Assembly: GCA_035711845.1 (NCBI GenBank)
Contig: DASTBU010000065.1
Coordinates: forward strand, 1 to 14,850
Direction: 5' to 3'
Length of the DNA stretch: 14,850 bases
Source: DASTBU01 sp035711845
GTDB taxonomy: Bacteria; Acidobacteriota; Vicinamibacteria; Vicinamibacterales; 2-12-FULL-66-21
Positions 6,054-12,817 of this stretch are shown here, in pieces (positions within the stretch are counted from its first letter, which is position 1; every line of letters begins with the position of its first letter). The position numbers and the translations under genes were made by a program. The notes beneath the pieces were generated by a model, which saw only the letters and a list, made by a program, of their open reading frames with translations, was not told where the DNA came from and did not search any database.

Positions 6054-6479
6054 ATGTTGATGCCGAAGAAGGTCAAGTATCGGAAACAGCAGCGCGGCCG
6101 CATGGCGGGCAAGGCCTGGCGCGGATCGGACGTGTCGTTTGGCGACTACGGTCTGAAAGCGCTCGAGCCCTGCTGGCTGACCGATAGACAGATCGAGGCG
6201 GCGCGCGTGGCGATGACGCGATTCATCAAGCGCGGCGGCAAGATCTGGATCCGGGTGTTCCCCGACAAGCCGATCACCAAGAAGCCGCAGGAAACGCGAA
6301 TGGGCAAAGGCAAGGGCGCGCCGGAGCAGTGGGTGTGCGTCGTGCGTCCGGGGCGCATCCTCTTCGAGATGGAGGGCATTCAGGAGGCCGAGGCGCGCAA
6401 GGCGATGCGTCTGGCCGCCGCAAAGCTTCCGATCAAGACGAAGTTCGCCACGCGCTTTGCGGAGGAGAAGGCGTCATGA
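6054..6479 (+). CDS. rplP: 50S ribosomal protein L16
   Basis: L16 organises the A-site tRNA elbow region of the 50S subunit. The 141-residue form starts MLMPKKVKYRKQQRGRM, a very common bacterial L16 N terminus. ATG 6054 is therefore preferred over TTG 6048 and ATG 6060, all in the same frame. PITKKPQETRMGKGKGAP near the middle contains the conserved Arg that is hydroxylated in E. coli. The Shine-Dalgarno GGGAG is eight to nine bases upstream, inside hairpin H4. Its stop overlaps the rpmC start (ATGA). Confidence 0.97.
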   Translation: MLMPKKVKYRKQQRGRMAGKAWRGSDVSFGDYGLKALEPCWLTDRQIEAARVAMTRFIKRGGKIWIRVFPDKPITKKPQETRMGKGKGAPEQWVCVVRPGRILFEMEGIQEAEARKAMRLAAAKLPIKTKFATRFAEEKAS

Positions 6480-6667
6480 AGGTGGGTGAAGTGCGCGATC
6501 TGGCCGTGGACGAGCTCCACCAGCGCGAGAAGGAGCTCGACGATCAGCTCTTCCGGCTGCGGATTCAGAAGTCCATGGGACAGCTGGAGGCCGCCAACAA
6601 ACTGAAGAGCCTGCGCCGCGATCTGGCGCGCGTCAAGACCGTGCTGCGCGAGAAGGAGACCGTCTGA
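6476..6667 (+). CDS. rpmC: 50S ribosomal protein L29
   Basis: L29 is a small two-helix protein at the tunnel exit beside L23. The 63 residues MKVGEVRDLAVDELHQREK, then LFRLRIQKSMGQLEAANKLK, form the expected helical hairpin. It starts at ATG 6476, overlapping the rplP stop as ATGA, with GGAGGAG at 6461-6467. Its own TGA overlaps the rpsQ ATG (TGATG). Both overlaps point to coupled translation with L16 and S17. Confidence 0.97.
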   Translation: MKVGEVRDLAVDELHQREKELDDQLFRLRIQKSMGQLEAANKLKSLRRDLARVKTVLREKETV

Positions 6668-6921
6668 TGGCAACCAAGGCAGTCGTCACTGGCGTCGTCG
6701 TCAGCGACAAGATGGACAAGACGGTCAAGGTCGCCATCGAGCGGCAGGTGCGGCACGACGTGTACGGCAAGACGCAACGACGGACCTCCACCTTCCTGGC
6801 GCACGACGAGAGGGGTGAGGCGAAAGTCGGGGACCGCGTGGCGATTACGGAGACGCGGCCGCTCAGTCGCCGCAAGCGCTGGACGGTCGTCAGCGTCGTC
6901 GAGAAGGCGAAGGAGATTTAG
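6667..6921 (+). CDS. rpsQ: 30S ribosomal protein S17
   Basis: S17 is a primary 16S rRNA-binding OB-fold protein. The 84 residues include TGVVVSDKMDKTVKVAIER and HDVYGKTQRRTSTFLAHDE, then KVGDRVAITETRPLSRRKRW, the full family pattern. The ATG is shared with the rpmC stop, and AAGGAG lies at 6653-6658. It closes the S10 block; rplN starts two bases later. Confidence 0.98.
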   Translation: MATKAVVTGVVVSDKMDKTVKVAIERQVRHDVYGKTQRRTSTFLAHDERGEAKVGDRVAITETRPLSRRKRWTVVSVVEKAKEI

Positions 6922-6923
6922 CC

Positions 6924-7292
6924 ATGATCCAGATGCGCTCGATCCTCGACGTGGCCGACAATTCCGGCGCCCGCAAGATCGCCGTGATCAACCCGATCGG
7001 CGGAGCGACCGGCCGGTACGCGCGGCTCGGCGACATCATTACAGCCTCGGTGAAGGAGGCCACCCCGGATTCGAACGTCAAGAAAGGGCAGGTCGTCAAG
7101 GCCGTGATCGTCCGGACGAAGAAGGAGCACCGCCGCCGCGACGGCAGCTACATCCGGTTCGACCGCAACGCCGCCGTGCTGGTGAACGACCAGGGCGAGC
7201 CGATCGGCACGCGCGTGTTCGGTCCCGTGGCCCGCGAGCTGCGCGAGCGGAAGTTCATGAAGATCATTTCGTTAGCGCCCGAAGTTCTCTGA
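6924..7292 (+). CDS. rplN: 50S ribosomal protein L14
   Basis: L14 forms intersubunit bridge B8 and is the docking site for the silencing factor RsfS. The 122 residues are the standard length. MIQMRSILDVADNSGARKIA opens the protein, and GDIITASVKEA and VRTKKEHRRRDGSYIRFDRN follow, ending with GTRVFGPVARELRERKFMKI. AAGGAG at 6910-6915 precedes the ATG. It opens the spc block without any gap from rpsQ. Confidence 0.98.
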   Translation: MIQMRSILDVADNSGARKIAVINPIGGATGRYARLGDIITASVKEATPDSNVKKGQVVKAVIVRTKKEHRRRDGSYIRFDRNAAVLVNDQGEPIGTRVFGPVARELRERKFMKIISLAPEVL

Positions 7293-7313
7293 GGCCGGAG
7301 AAATTCGGAGAAA

Positions 7314-7387
7314 TGCTGAGTGCTGAATGCTGAGTGCTGAATTGAGATCTCGTGTTTCATTCAGCATTCAGCATTCAAAATTCAGCA
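7314..7387 (+). repeat. Heptamer hairpin H5 before rplX (ATTCAGC class)
   Basis: Left arm 7314-7342 (TGCTGAG/TGCTGAA units) pairs with right arm 7359-7387 (ATTCAGC units) at 25 of 29 positions, plus two G-U. The loop ATTGAGATCTCGTGTTTC matches the H3 loop (ATTGGGATCTCGGATTTCC), and the tail ATTCAGCACTGCAAGGATC (7380-7398) is identical to H3 and includes the rplX AAGGA. H3 and H5 are therefore dispersed copies of one element. Confidence 0.9.
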
Positions 7388-7405
7388 CTGCAAGGATCCA
7401 CGTTT

Positions 7406-7738
7406 ATGTCGAGACTGTTGACACCCATTCGCCGCAACGACACCGTCGTCGTGACGACCGGCAAGGACCGCGGCAAGCGCGGACGTGTGCTGAAGGTCGT
7501 GCCGGACACGAACCGGCTGGTCGTCGAAGGCGTGAACTTCATCAAGCGCCACACCAAGCCGAACCCGCAGCGCAACATCAAGGGCGGGCTGGTCGAGCGT
7601 GAGGCGGCCCTGCATGCGTCGAACGTACAGATCGTGTGCCCCGAGTGCGGGCAGCCGACGCGCCTGGGCCGACGGCTGCTCGAGGACGGCCGCAAGGTCC
7701 GTATCTGCCGGAAGTGCGAGGGAGTGGTAGACAAATGA
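7406..7738 (+). CDS. rplX: 50S ribosomal protein L24 with zinc-ribbon-like C terminus
   Basis: L24 is an assembly initiator of the 50S subunit and sits near the tunnel exit. The 110 residues start MSRLLTPIRRNDTVVVTTGK, and the KOW motif VVVTTGKDRGKRGRV is near residues 14-28. HTKPNPQRNIKGGLVEREA is the conserved middle. Four cysteines (78, 81, 101, 104; CPEC and CRKC) form a probable zinc site seen in many L24 proteins. ATG 7406 has AAGGA at 7392-7396, within the tail of hairpin H5. The stop overlaps the rplE start (ATGA). Confidence 0.97.
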   Translation: MSRLLTPIRRNDTVVVTTGKDRGKRGRVLKVVPDTNRLVVEGVNFIKRHTKPNPQRNIKGGLVEREAALHASNVQIVCPECGQPTRLGRRLLEDGRKVRICRKCEGVVDK

Positions 7739-8277
7739 GCCGGCTGAGAGAGCGGTACGAGAAGGACGTGGCCCCCGCGCTCGACAAGGAGTTCGGGTAC
7801 GGCAACGTGATGGCGATTCCGCGGATCGAGAAAGTGGTCGTCAACATGGGCCTGGGAGAGGCGACCCAGAACGCGAAGATCGTGGACACGGGCGCCGACG
7901 AGGTCGCCCGGATCACCGGACAGAAGCCCGTCATCACGCGGGCGAAGAAGTCGATTGCGCAGTTCAAGGTCCGCAAGGGCATGCCCATTGGCACGATGGT
8001 CACGCTGCGGGGCGAGCGGATGTGGGAGTTCCTCGACCGCCTGATTGCCGTCGCGCTGCCCCGCGTCCGGGACTTTCGCGGCGTGTCCCCACGCGGGTTC
8101 GACGGCCGCGGCAACTACACGCTCGGCCTGAAAGACCAGCTGCTGTTCCCCGAGATCGACTACATGAAGGTGGACAAGGCCCGGGGCATGAACATCTCGG
8201 TGATCACGACCGCCAAAACCGACGAAGAGTCGCGCAAGCTGCTCCAGCTGCTCGGCATGCCGTTCAGGAATCAGTAA
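7735..8277 (+). CDS. rplE: 50S ribosomal protein L5
   Basis: L5 binds 5S rRNA and contacts the P-site tRNA and S13. The 180 residues match the family: MSRLRERYEKDVAPAL, PRIEKVVVNMGLGEA, then the signature ITGQKPVITRAKKSIAQFKV and RKGMPIGTMVTLRGERMW. FRGVSPRGFDGRGNYTLGLK and FPEIDYMKVDKARGMNI follow. ATG 7735 overlaps the rplX stop, with GGGAG at 7720-7724. rpsN starts two bases past its stop. Confidence 0.98.
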   Translation: MSRLRERYEKDVAPALDKEFGYGNVMAIPRIEKVVVNMGLGEATQNAKIVDTGADEVARITGQKPVITRAKKSIAQFKVRKGMPIGTMVTLRGERMWEFLDRLIAVALPRVRDFRGVSPRGFDGRGNYTLGLKDQLLFPEIDYMKVDKARGMNISVITTAKTDEESRKLLQLLGMPFRNQ

Positions 8278-8279
8278 CC

Positions 8280-8465
8280 ATGGCCACGACTGCGAAAATC
8301 GCCAAAGAAGCCAAGACGCCGAAGTACAAGATTCGCCTCCGCAACCGCTGCCAGCGATGCGGACGGCCGCGTGCGTACCTCCGCAAGTTCGCCCTGTGCC
8401 GCCTCTGCTTCCGCAAGCTGGCGCTCGAGGGAGACATTGCAGGGGTGACAAAGAGTAGCTGGTAA
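8280..8465 (+). CDS. rpsN: 30S ribosomal protein S14, zinc-binding (type Z)
   Basis: S14 is a 30S head protein. The short 61-residue form carries Cys24, Cys27, Cys40 and Cys43 (CQRC and CRLC) around GRPRAYLRKFAL, which marks the zinc-dependent form rather than the longer cysteine-free S14 that some bacteria use under zinc limitation. No second S14 is seen in this window. AGGA at 8266-8269 precedes ATG 8280. A heptamer hairpin follows before rpsH. Confidence 0.97.
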   Translation: MATTAKIAKEAKTPKYKIRLRNRCQRCGRPRAYLRKFALCRLCFRKLALEGDIAGVTKSSW

Positions 8466-8565
8466 TTCCAGCTCCCAGCTGCCAGTTTTCAGCTCGGCAG
8501 ACCCGCGAGCATCGCCCAGGGACGCGGATCCTGCAAAGCTGGAAGCTGATAGCTGGACACTGGAA
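8466..8565 (+). repeat. Heptamer hairpin H6 before rpsH
   Basis: Left arm 8466-8494 (CCAGCTC/CCAGCTG/CCAGTTT units) faces right arm 8537-8565 (GGAAGCT/GGACACT units). About 22 of 29 positions pair, with three further G-U. It begins on the base after the rpsN stop. The 23 nt between the right arm and ATG 8589 hold no canonical Shine-Dalgarno, only GAG-type matches. Confidence 0.8.
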
Positions 8566-8588
8566 GCCGAGATCAAGAGTCGAGAAAT

Positions 8589-8993
8589 ATGACCGATCCA
8601 ATTGCAGACATGCTGTCGCGCATCCGCAACGCCACCACGGCCCGGCATGCCCGGGTCGAGATGCCGTCCTCGCGGTTGAAAGTCGAGATCGCGCGCATCC
8701 TCGAGAGCGAGGGTTACATTCAGGGGTTCAAGGTCGTGGATGCGCAAGCCGGCGAGCGCCCGCAGGCGCAGCTCAGGGTCATCCTCAAATACGGCCCCAA
8801 GGGCGAGCGCGTCATCACGGGCCTGGAGCGGGTGAGCCGTCCCGGGCGCCGCGTCTACTTCAGCCGCGACGAAGTCCCCGACGTTCTTGCAGGGCTGGGA
8901 ACGAGCATTCTAACCACCTCGCGAGGGGTGATGACGGGCCGCGAGGCCGTCAGGAGCGGCGTCGGCGGCGAGGTGCTGTGTAACGTGTGGTGA
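8589..8993 (+). CDS. rpsH: 30S ribosomal protein S8
   Basis: S8 is a primary binder of the 16S central domain and in E. coli the autogenous repressor of the spc operon. The 134 residues start MTDPIADMLSRIRNAT, the standard N terminus. Further conserved parts are MPSSRLKVEIARILESEGYI and RVSRPGRRVYFSRDEVPDVL, with LGTSILTTSRGVMTGREA near the C terminus. The start has only a weak Shine-Dalgarno and lies 23 nt after hairpin H6. rplF follows after a 92-nt gap occupied by H7. Confidence 0.97.
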   Translation: MTDPIADMLSRIRNATTARHARVEMPSSRLKVEIARILESEGYIQGFKVVDAQAGERPQAQLRVILKYGPKGERVITGLERVSRPGRRVYFSRDEVPDVLAGLGTSILTTSRGVMTGREAVRSGVGGEVLCNVW

Positions 8994-8996
8994 GCG

Positions 8997-9081
8997 CAGC
9001 TCCCAGCCTCCAGCTTCCAGCTTCCAGCTGGAACGGAGGACCCGAGGGGCAGCGCTGCTGGAAGCTGACAGCTGGAAGCTG
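8997..9081 (+). repeat. Heptamer hairpin H7 before rplF
   Basis: Five consecutive 7-nt units run 8997-9031 (CAGCTCC, CAGCCTC, CAGCTTC, CAGCTTC, CAGCTGG). Arm 9004-9029 pairs with 9056-9081 at 22 of 26 positions. The right arm ends four bases before ATG 9086 and supplies the only Shine-Dalgarno-like sequence, GGAAG (9074-9078), which would be paired in the folded form. Confidence 0.9.
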
Positions 9082-9085
9082 AACC

Positions 9086-9625
9086 ATGTCACGAATCGGA
9101 AAGAAATCCATCGCCATCCCCAAAGGCGTCAAAGTCGACGTGAAGCCGGGGGTCGTGGAGATCCAGGGGCCGAAAGGCACCTTGAGTCAGCCGCTGCCGA
9201 GAGGCATCGGTTTCGAGCTGAACGGCGAGGAGCTTCACGCTCGGATGCTGCAGGACGACCCGCAGCTCGGCAAGTTCCATGGGCTCGCGCGCAGCCTCGT
9301 GGCCAATGCGGTCCGCGGCGTCACCGAAGGCTTCCGCAAGGACCTCGACATCGTTGGCGTCGGCTACCGCGCGGAGCTCAAGGGCAAACAGGTGCATTTT
9401 GCGCTGGGCTACTCACACCCGGTGATCTTCGATATTCCGAGCGGCATCGACATCGCCATCGACAAGCAGACGCACATCACCGTCACCGGCATCGATCGGC
9501 AGATGGTGGGGCAGGTGGCCGCCAACATCCGGCGCCTCCGGAAGCCGGACCCTTACAAGCAGAAGGGCGTCCGCTACACCGGCGAGGTGCTGAAGAAGAA
9601 GGCAGGGAAGACGGGGGCGAAATAA
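9086..9625 (+). CDS. rplF: 50S ribosomal protein L6
   Basis: L6 binds near the sarcin-ricin loop and the factor-binding site. The 179 residues are the usual length, with the two related domains of the family: MSRIGKKSIAIPKGVKVDVK and VEIQGPKGTLSQPL in the first, GVGYRAELKGKQVHFALGYS and GIDRQMVGQVAANIRRLRKP with PYKQKGVRYTGE in the second. The start lies four bases after the right arm of H7. It is followed by H8 and rplR. Confidence 0.98.
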   Translation: MSRIGKKSIAIPKGVKVDVKPGVVEIQGPKGTLSQPLPRGIGFELNGEELHARMLQDDPQLGKFHGLARSLVANAVRGVTEGFRKDLDIVGVGYRAELKGKQVHFALGYSHPVIFDIPSGIDIAIDKQTHITVTGIDRQMVGQVAANIRRLRKPDPYKQKGVRYTGEVLKKKAGKTGAK

Positions 9626-9636
9626 CGCGTCCGGCG

Positions 9637-9707
9637 TCCAGTTCCCAGCTTCCAGCTGTCGACGTCTGGAAGCTCTCTGGAGGCTGGCCGCTGGTAGCCG
9701 GTAGCTG
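9637..9707 (+). repeat. Heptamer hairpin H8 before rplR (degenerate)
   Basis: A perfect 9-bp stem AGCTTCCAG/CTGGAAGCT (9647-9655/9666-9674) is flanked by further imperfect units: CCAGTTC on the left, and GGAGGCT, GGCCGCT, GGTAGCC, GGTAGCT on the right. It looks like a more decayed member of the family. No Shine-Dalgarno is apparent before ATG 9711. Confidence 0.7.
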
Positions 9708-9710
9708 ACG

Positions 9711-10085
9711 ATGAAGATAAAGACAAAGAAGGATCGCCGCGTTCGCATCGGGCTGCGTCAACGCAAGCGGATTGCCGGAACGGCCGAACGGCCACGGCTC
9801 CGCGTGTTCCGGAGCGTGTCGCACATCTACGCGCAGGTTATCGACGACATGAGCGGCACGACGCTGGTGTCGGCCGCCAGCACGGAGTCCGCGCTCAAGC
9901 CGCAGCTGGCAGGTCCCGCTCGCGCCGGCAATACGGCCGGAGCACAGGTACTTGGCAAGACGATCGCCGAGCGGCTGATCGCCCAGGGCATCACGCGCGT
10001 CGTGTTCGATCGCGGCGGGTTCCTGTATCACGGCCGCATCCGCGCCGTGGCCGAGGCCGCGCGCGAGGCGGGGCTGGAATTCTAA
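9711..10085 (+). CDS. rplR: 50S ribosomal protein L18
   Basis: L18 carries 5S rRNA into the 50S subunit together with L5. The 124 residues begin with the basic MKIKTKKDRRVRIGLRQRKR arm and show RPRLRVFRSVSHIYAQVIDD, the family's core strand pair. AQVLGKTIAERLIAQGITRV and FDRGGFLYHGRIRAVAEAAR complete the C-terminal 5S-binding region. The start lies four bases beyond degenerate hairpin H8 and lacks a recognisable Shine-Dalgarno, so translation may depend on reinitiation from rplF. Confidence 0.97.
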   Translation: MKIKTKKDRRVRIGLRQRKRIAGTAERPRLRVFRSVSHIYAQVIDDMSGTTLVSAASTESALKPQLAGPARAGNTAGAQVLGKTIAERLIAQGITRVVFDRGGFLYHGRIRAVAEAAREAGLEF

Positions 10086-10090
10086 AGTGT

Positions 10091-10186
10091 CCAGTTCCCA
10101 GTTGCCAGTTTCCGGCGCTGCCTGCGGGGCGGAGCGGAAGGACTGGCAACTGGCAACTGGCAACTGGAAACTGGAAACTGGAAACT
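10091..10186 (+). repeat. Heptamer hairpin H9 before rpsE with six perfect units
   Basis: The right arm is an exact array: GGCAACT three times (10145-10165), then GGAAACT three times (10166-10186). Left arm 10091-10113 pairs with 10152-10174 at 21 of 23 positions, and shifts of 7 nt allow other registers. The array ends seven bases before ATG 10194. Confidence 0.92.
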
Positions 10187-10193
10187 GAAACGT

Positions 10194-10727
10194 ATGTTTG
10201 AATCACGAGAAAAGATCGACGCATCGCAGCTGGACCTGAAGGACACGGTCGTCAACATCAGCCGCGTCACCAAGGTCGTCAAGGGCGGCAAGAACCTCAG
10301 CTTCAGCGCTCTTGTGGTCGTGGGGGATGGCCACGGCGTGGTCGGCTTCGGCGTCGGCAAAGCCAAGGAAGTCCCGTCGGCGATCAAAAAGGGCATCGAG
10401 GCCGCCAAGAAGTCCTTGATTCGCGTGCCGCTCAAGGGCACCACGGTGCCGCATCCGATCGTCGGGCGGTTCGGGGCCGGGCAGGTGCTGCTGAAGCCGG
10501 CGCCCGACGGCACGGGCATCATCGCCGGCGGCGCGGTCAGAGCCGTGGTCGAGTCGGCTGGCATCACGAACGTGCTGACCAAGTCGTTGGGCTCGGCGAA
10601 CCCGCACAACGTGGTCCGCGCCACCTTCTCGGGTCTCCAGAACCTGAAAGACCCGGCGGCGGTCCGTCGGCTGCGCGGCCGCGAGGAGGCCGAAGACGCG
10701 GTGGCGCCGGCGGCTCAGGGAGCGTAA
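10194..10727 (+). CDS. rpsE: 30S ribosomal protein S5
   Basis: S5 shapes the mRNA entry site and decoding accuracy. The 177 residues contain the N-terminal S5 double-stranded-RNA-binding fold with VVNISRVTKVVKGGKNLSFS and VVGDGHGVVGFGVGKAKEVP. The C-terminal part has LKPAPDGTGIIAGGAVRAVV and GITNVLTKSLGSANPHNVV. A short Ala/Glu-rich tail ends the protein. No AAGGA is present; GGAAA of the last heptamer unit is the nearest purine run. rpmD starts two bases after its stop. Confidence 0.98.
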   Translation: MFESREKIDASQLDLKDTVVNISRVTKVVKGGKNLSFSALVVVGDGHGVVGFGVGKAKEVPSAIKKGIEAAKKSLIRVPLKGTTVPHPIVGRFGAGQVLLKPAPDGTGIIAGGAVRAVVESAGITNVLTKSLGSANPHNVVRATFSGLQNLKDPAAVRRLRGREEAEDAVAPAAQGA

Positions 10728-10729
10728 CG

Positions 10730-10912
10730 ATGGCTGAAGGCAAGAGGATCAGGATCACGCTCGTCAAGAGCACGATTGGCTTCGACAGGAAGCAGAACAA
10801 GGTCGTGACGGGTCTCGGCCTGCGCCGGATCGGCCACACCGTGGAGCTGGCGGACACGCCGGAAACGCGAGGCATGATCCACAAAGTGCGCCACCTGGTG
10901 ACAGTAGAGTAG
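10730..10912 (+). CDS. rpmD: 50S ribosomal protein L30
   Basis: L30 is a small peripheral 50S protein, not present in all bacteria. The 60 residues show IRITLVKSTIGFDRKQNKVV and GLGLRRIGHTVELADTPETR, then GMIHKVRHLVTVE, the complete bacterial form. GGGAG at 10718-10722 precedes ATG 10730. rplO follows after nine bases. Confidence 0.97.
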   Translation: MAEGKRIRITLVKSTIGFDRKQNKVVTGLGLRRIGHTVELADTPETRGMIHKVRHLVTVE

Positions 10913-10921
10913 GAAACCATC

Positions 10922-11389
10922 ATGAGTTTGTCGAATCTCGGTCCGGCCCCGGGCGCGAAACACGCCAAGAAGCGGGTCGGCCGCGGCCAGGGCTCCGGCA
11001 ACGGCAAGACGGCCGGCCGCGGGCACAAGGGCGCCAAGTCGCGGTCGGGCTTCAAGCACAAGCGCGGGTTCGAGGGCGGCCAGATGCCGCTGCACCGTCG
11101 CGTCCCCAAGCGCGGCTTCCACAACCCGTTCCGCGAAGAGTACGAGGTCGTGAACCTCGACACGCTCGCCGAGCGATTCGAGACAGGCGTCGAGATCACG
11201 CCCGAACTGCTGCGCGAGCAGGGTGTCATCGGGCGCTCCGGGCCCATCAAGGTGCTGGCGCGCGGCGATCTCTCCAAGGCACTCACCGTCAAGGCCCACA
11301 AGTTCAGCGGCAAGGCGGCTGAAAAAATCGCGGCCGCGGGCGGGCGCGTGGAGACCCTGGGAGAGGCTGAAGTGAAGGTCGAGGGTTGA
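10922..11389 (+). CDS. rplO: 50S ribosomal protein L15
   Basis: L15 is a late-assembly 50S protein with an extended Gly/Arg-rich N terminus that threads into 23S rRNA. The 155 residues start MSLSNLGPAPGAKHAKKRVG and continue RGQGSGNGKTAGRGHKGAKS. FEGGQMPLHRRVPKRGFHNP is the family signature, and KVLARGDLSKALTVKAHKFS with AAEKIAAAGG forms the C-terminal domain. AGGAA (10911-10915) overlaps the rpmD stop and serves as Shine-Dalgarno. secY follows after 32 nt. Confidence 0.98.
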   Translation: MSLSNLGPAPGAKHAKKRVGRGQGSGNGKTAGRGHKGAKSRSGFKHKRGFEGGQMPLHRRVPKRGFHNPFREEYEVVNLDTLAERFETGVEITPELLREQGVIGRSGPIKVLARGDLSKALTVKAHKFSGKAAEKIAAAGGRVETLGEAEVKVEG

Positions 11390-11421
11390 AGTCGAAGTGC
11401 TGACGGCTGAATAGTCACGAT

Positions 11422-12813
11422 ATGGTCGCAGAAAGCCTCAAGAACGTCTTCTCCGTTCCGGACCTCCGCAAGCGCGTGCTGTTCACGCTGGCGCTGCTCG
11501 CGGTGTATCGGGTGGGGAGCCACATTCCCACGCCCGGGATCAACCCGCAGGCGCTGGCGGAGCTGGCGAACCAGGCGCGCAACACGATGTTCGGCCTGTA
11601 CGACATGTTCTCCGGTCAGAACCTGTCCCAGATGACGATCTTCGCGCTCGGCATCATGCCGTACAACAGCGCGTCGATCATCCTCCAGCTGCTGACGGTC
11701 GTCTGGCCGTACCTGGAGAAGCTGTCGAAAGAGGGAGAGCTCGGCCGGCGCAAGATTACGCAGTACACCCGCTACGGGACGATTCTGCTGAGCGTCGTTC
11801 AGTCGCTCGGTATCGCGTTCTTCCTGGAGCGCAGCACGGAGATTGCCGGCGGCCTGCTGCTGGTCTACAACCCCGGCTGGAGCTTCAGGTTGATGACCGT
11901 GCTCACACTGACGACGGGATCGGCGTTCGTCATGTGGCTCGGCGAGCAGATCACGGAGCGGGGCATCGGCAACGGCATGTCGCTCATCATCTTCGCCGGC
12001 ATCGTCGTCGGGTTCATCCCCGCCATCCTGCTGACGATCGAGCAGATGAGCACGGGTCAGATCAATCTATTCCAGATCATCCTGTTGTTGGTCGTGATGG
12101 TGCTCGTGATCGGCGCGGTGGTGTTCGTCGAGCGAGGCCACCGCCGGGTCACGGTACAGTATGCGAAGCGAATGGTCGGGCGCCGCATGTATGGCGGCTC
12201 GAGCACCCACATCCCGCTCAAGGTGAATACCGGCGGCGTCATCCCGGTCATCTTCGCGTCATCCATCCTCGCGTTTCCCGCGACGATGGCGGCGATGTTC
12301 CCCGAGGGGAGCTGGATGCGGTCGGTGAGCGATCAGCTCGCGTGGGGCATGCCGCTCTACAACCTGCTGTACGTTTCGGGCATCATCTTCTTCTGCTATT
12401 TCTACACCGCCATCATCTTCAACCCGGATGACGTGGCGGAGAACATGCGGAAGTACGGCGGATTCATCCCCGGCATACGCCCGGGCAAGCGGACCGCCGA
12501 GTACATCGATACGATCCTCACGCGGATCACGCTCGTGGGAGCCGTTTACCTCGCGATCGTCGCGATACTGCCGGAGTTCCTGATCAACGGCTTCAAGGTG
12601 GCGCCGATTCCGTTCATCGGGCCGCAGCTCGATCAGTACATGCCCCGGTGGTTCACCGACGGTCTTGGCGTGCAGTTCTTCTTCGGTGGGACGTCGTTGC
12701 TGATCATCGTGGGTGTCTCGATGGACACGGTCCAGCAGGTCGAGTCGCAGCTCATCATGCGGCACTACGACGGGTTCATGAAGAAGACGCGAATCCGGGG
12801 ACGGCGGGGCTAG
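11422..12813 (+). CDS. secY: Preprotein translocase subunit SecY
   Basis: SecY is the channel of the Sec translocon in the inner membrane. The 463-residue product has the expected series of about ten hydrophobic segments, from VLFTLALLAVYRVG near the N terminus to GGTSLLIIVGVSMDTVQQ near the C terminus. Conserved landmarks are SHIPTPGINP, FALGIMPYNSASIILQLLT, GEQITERGIGNGMSLIIFAG, KVNTGGVIPVIFASS and NPDDVAENMRKYGGFIPGIR. The start MVAESLKNVFSVPDLRKRVL fits the family. No clear Shine-Dalgarno is seen. Its place after rplO is the standard end of the spc block, and adk begins four bases after its stop. Confidence 0.98.
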   Translation: MVAESLKNVFSVPDLRKRVLFTLALLAVYRVGSHIPTPGINPQALAELANQARNTMFGLYDMFSGQNLSQMTIFALGIMPYNSASIILQLLTVVWPYLEKLSKEGELGRRKITQYTRYGTILLSVVQSLGIAFFLERSTEIAGGLLLVYNPGWSFRLMTVLTLTTGSAFVMWLGEQITERGIGNGMSLIIFAGIVVGFIPAILLTIEQMSTGQINLFQIILLLVVMVLVIGAVVFVERGHRRVTVQYAKRMVGRRMYGGSSTHIPLKVNTGGVIPVIFASSILAFPATMAAMFPEGSWMRSVSDQLAWGMPLYNLLYVSGIIFFCYFYTAIIFNPDDVAENMRKYGGFIPGIRPGKRTAEYIDTILTRITLVGAVYLAIVAILPEFLINGFKVAPIPFIGPQLDQYMPRWFTDGLGVQFFFGGTSLLIIVGVSMDTVQQVESQLIMRHYDGFMKKTRIRGRRG

Positions 12814-12817
12814 CAGC

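Noticed and set aside
7375..8601. Minus-strand open frame of 408 codons opposite rplX-rplE-rpsN
   Set aside because: It is a shadow of three certain ribosomal-protein genes and runs through heptamer arms, which are stop-poor by nature.
10145..10186. Heptamer arrays as a CRISPR-like array
   Set aside because: Units are 7 nt with no spacers and no cas genes are nearby.
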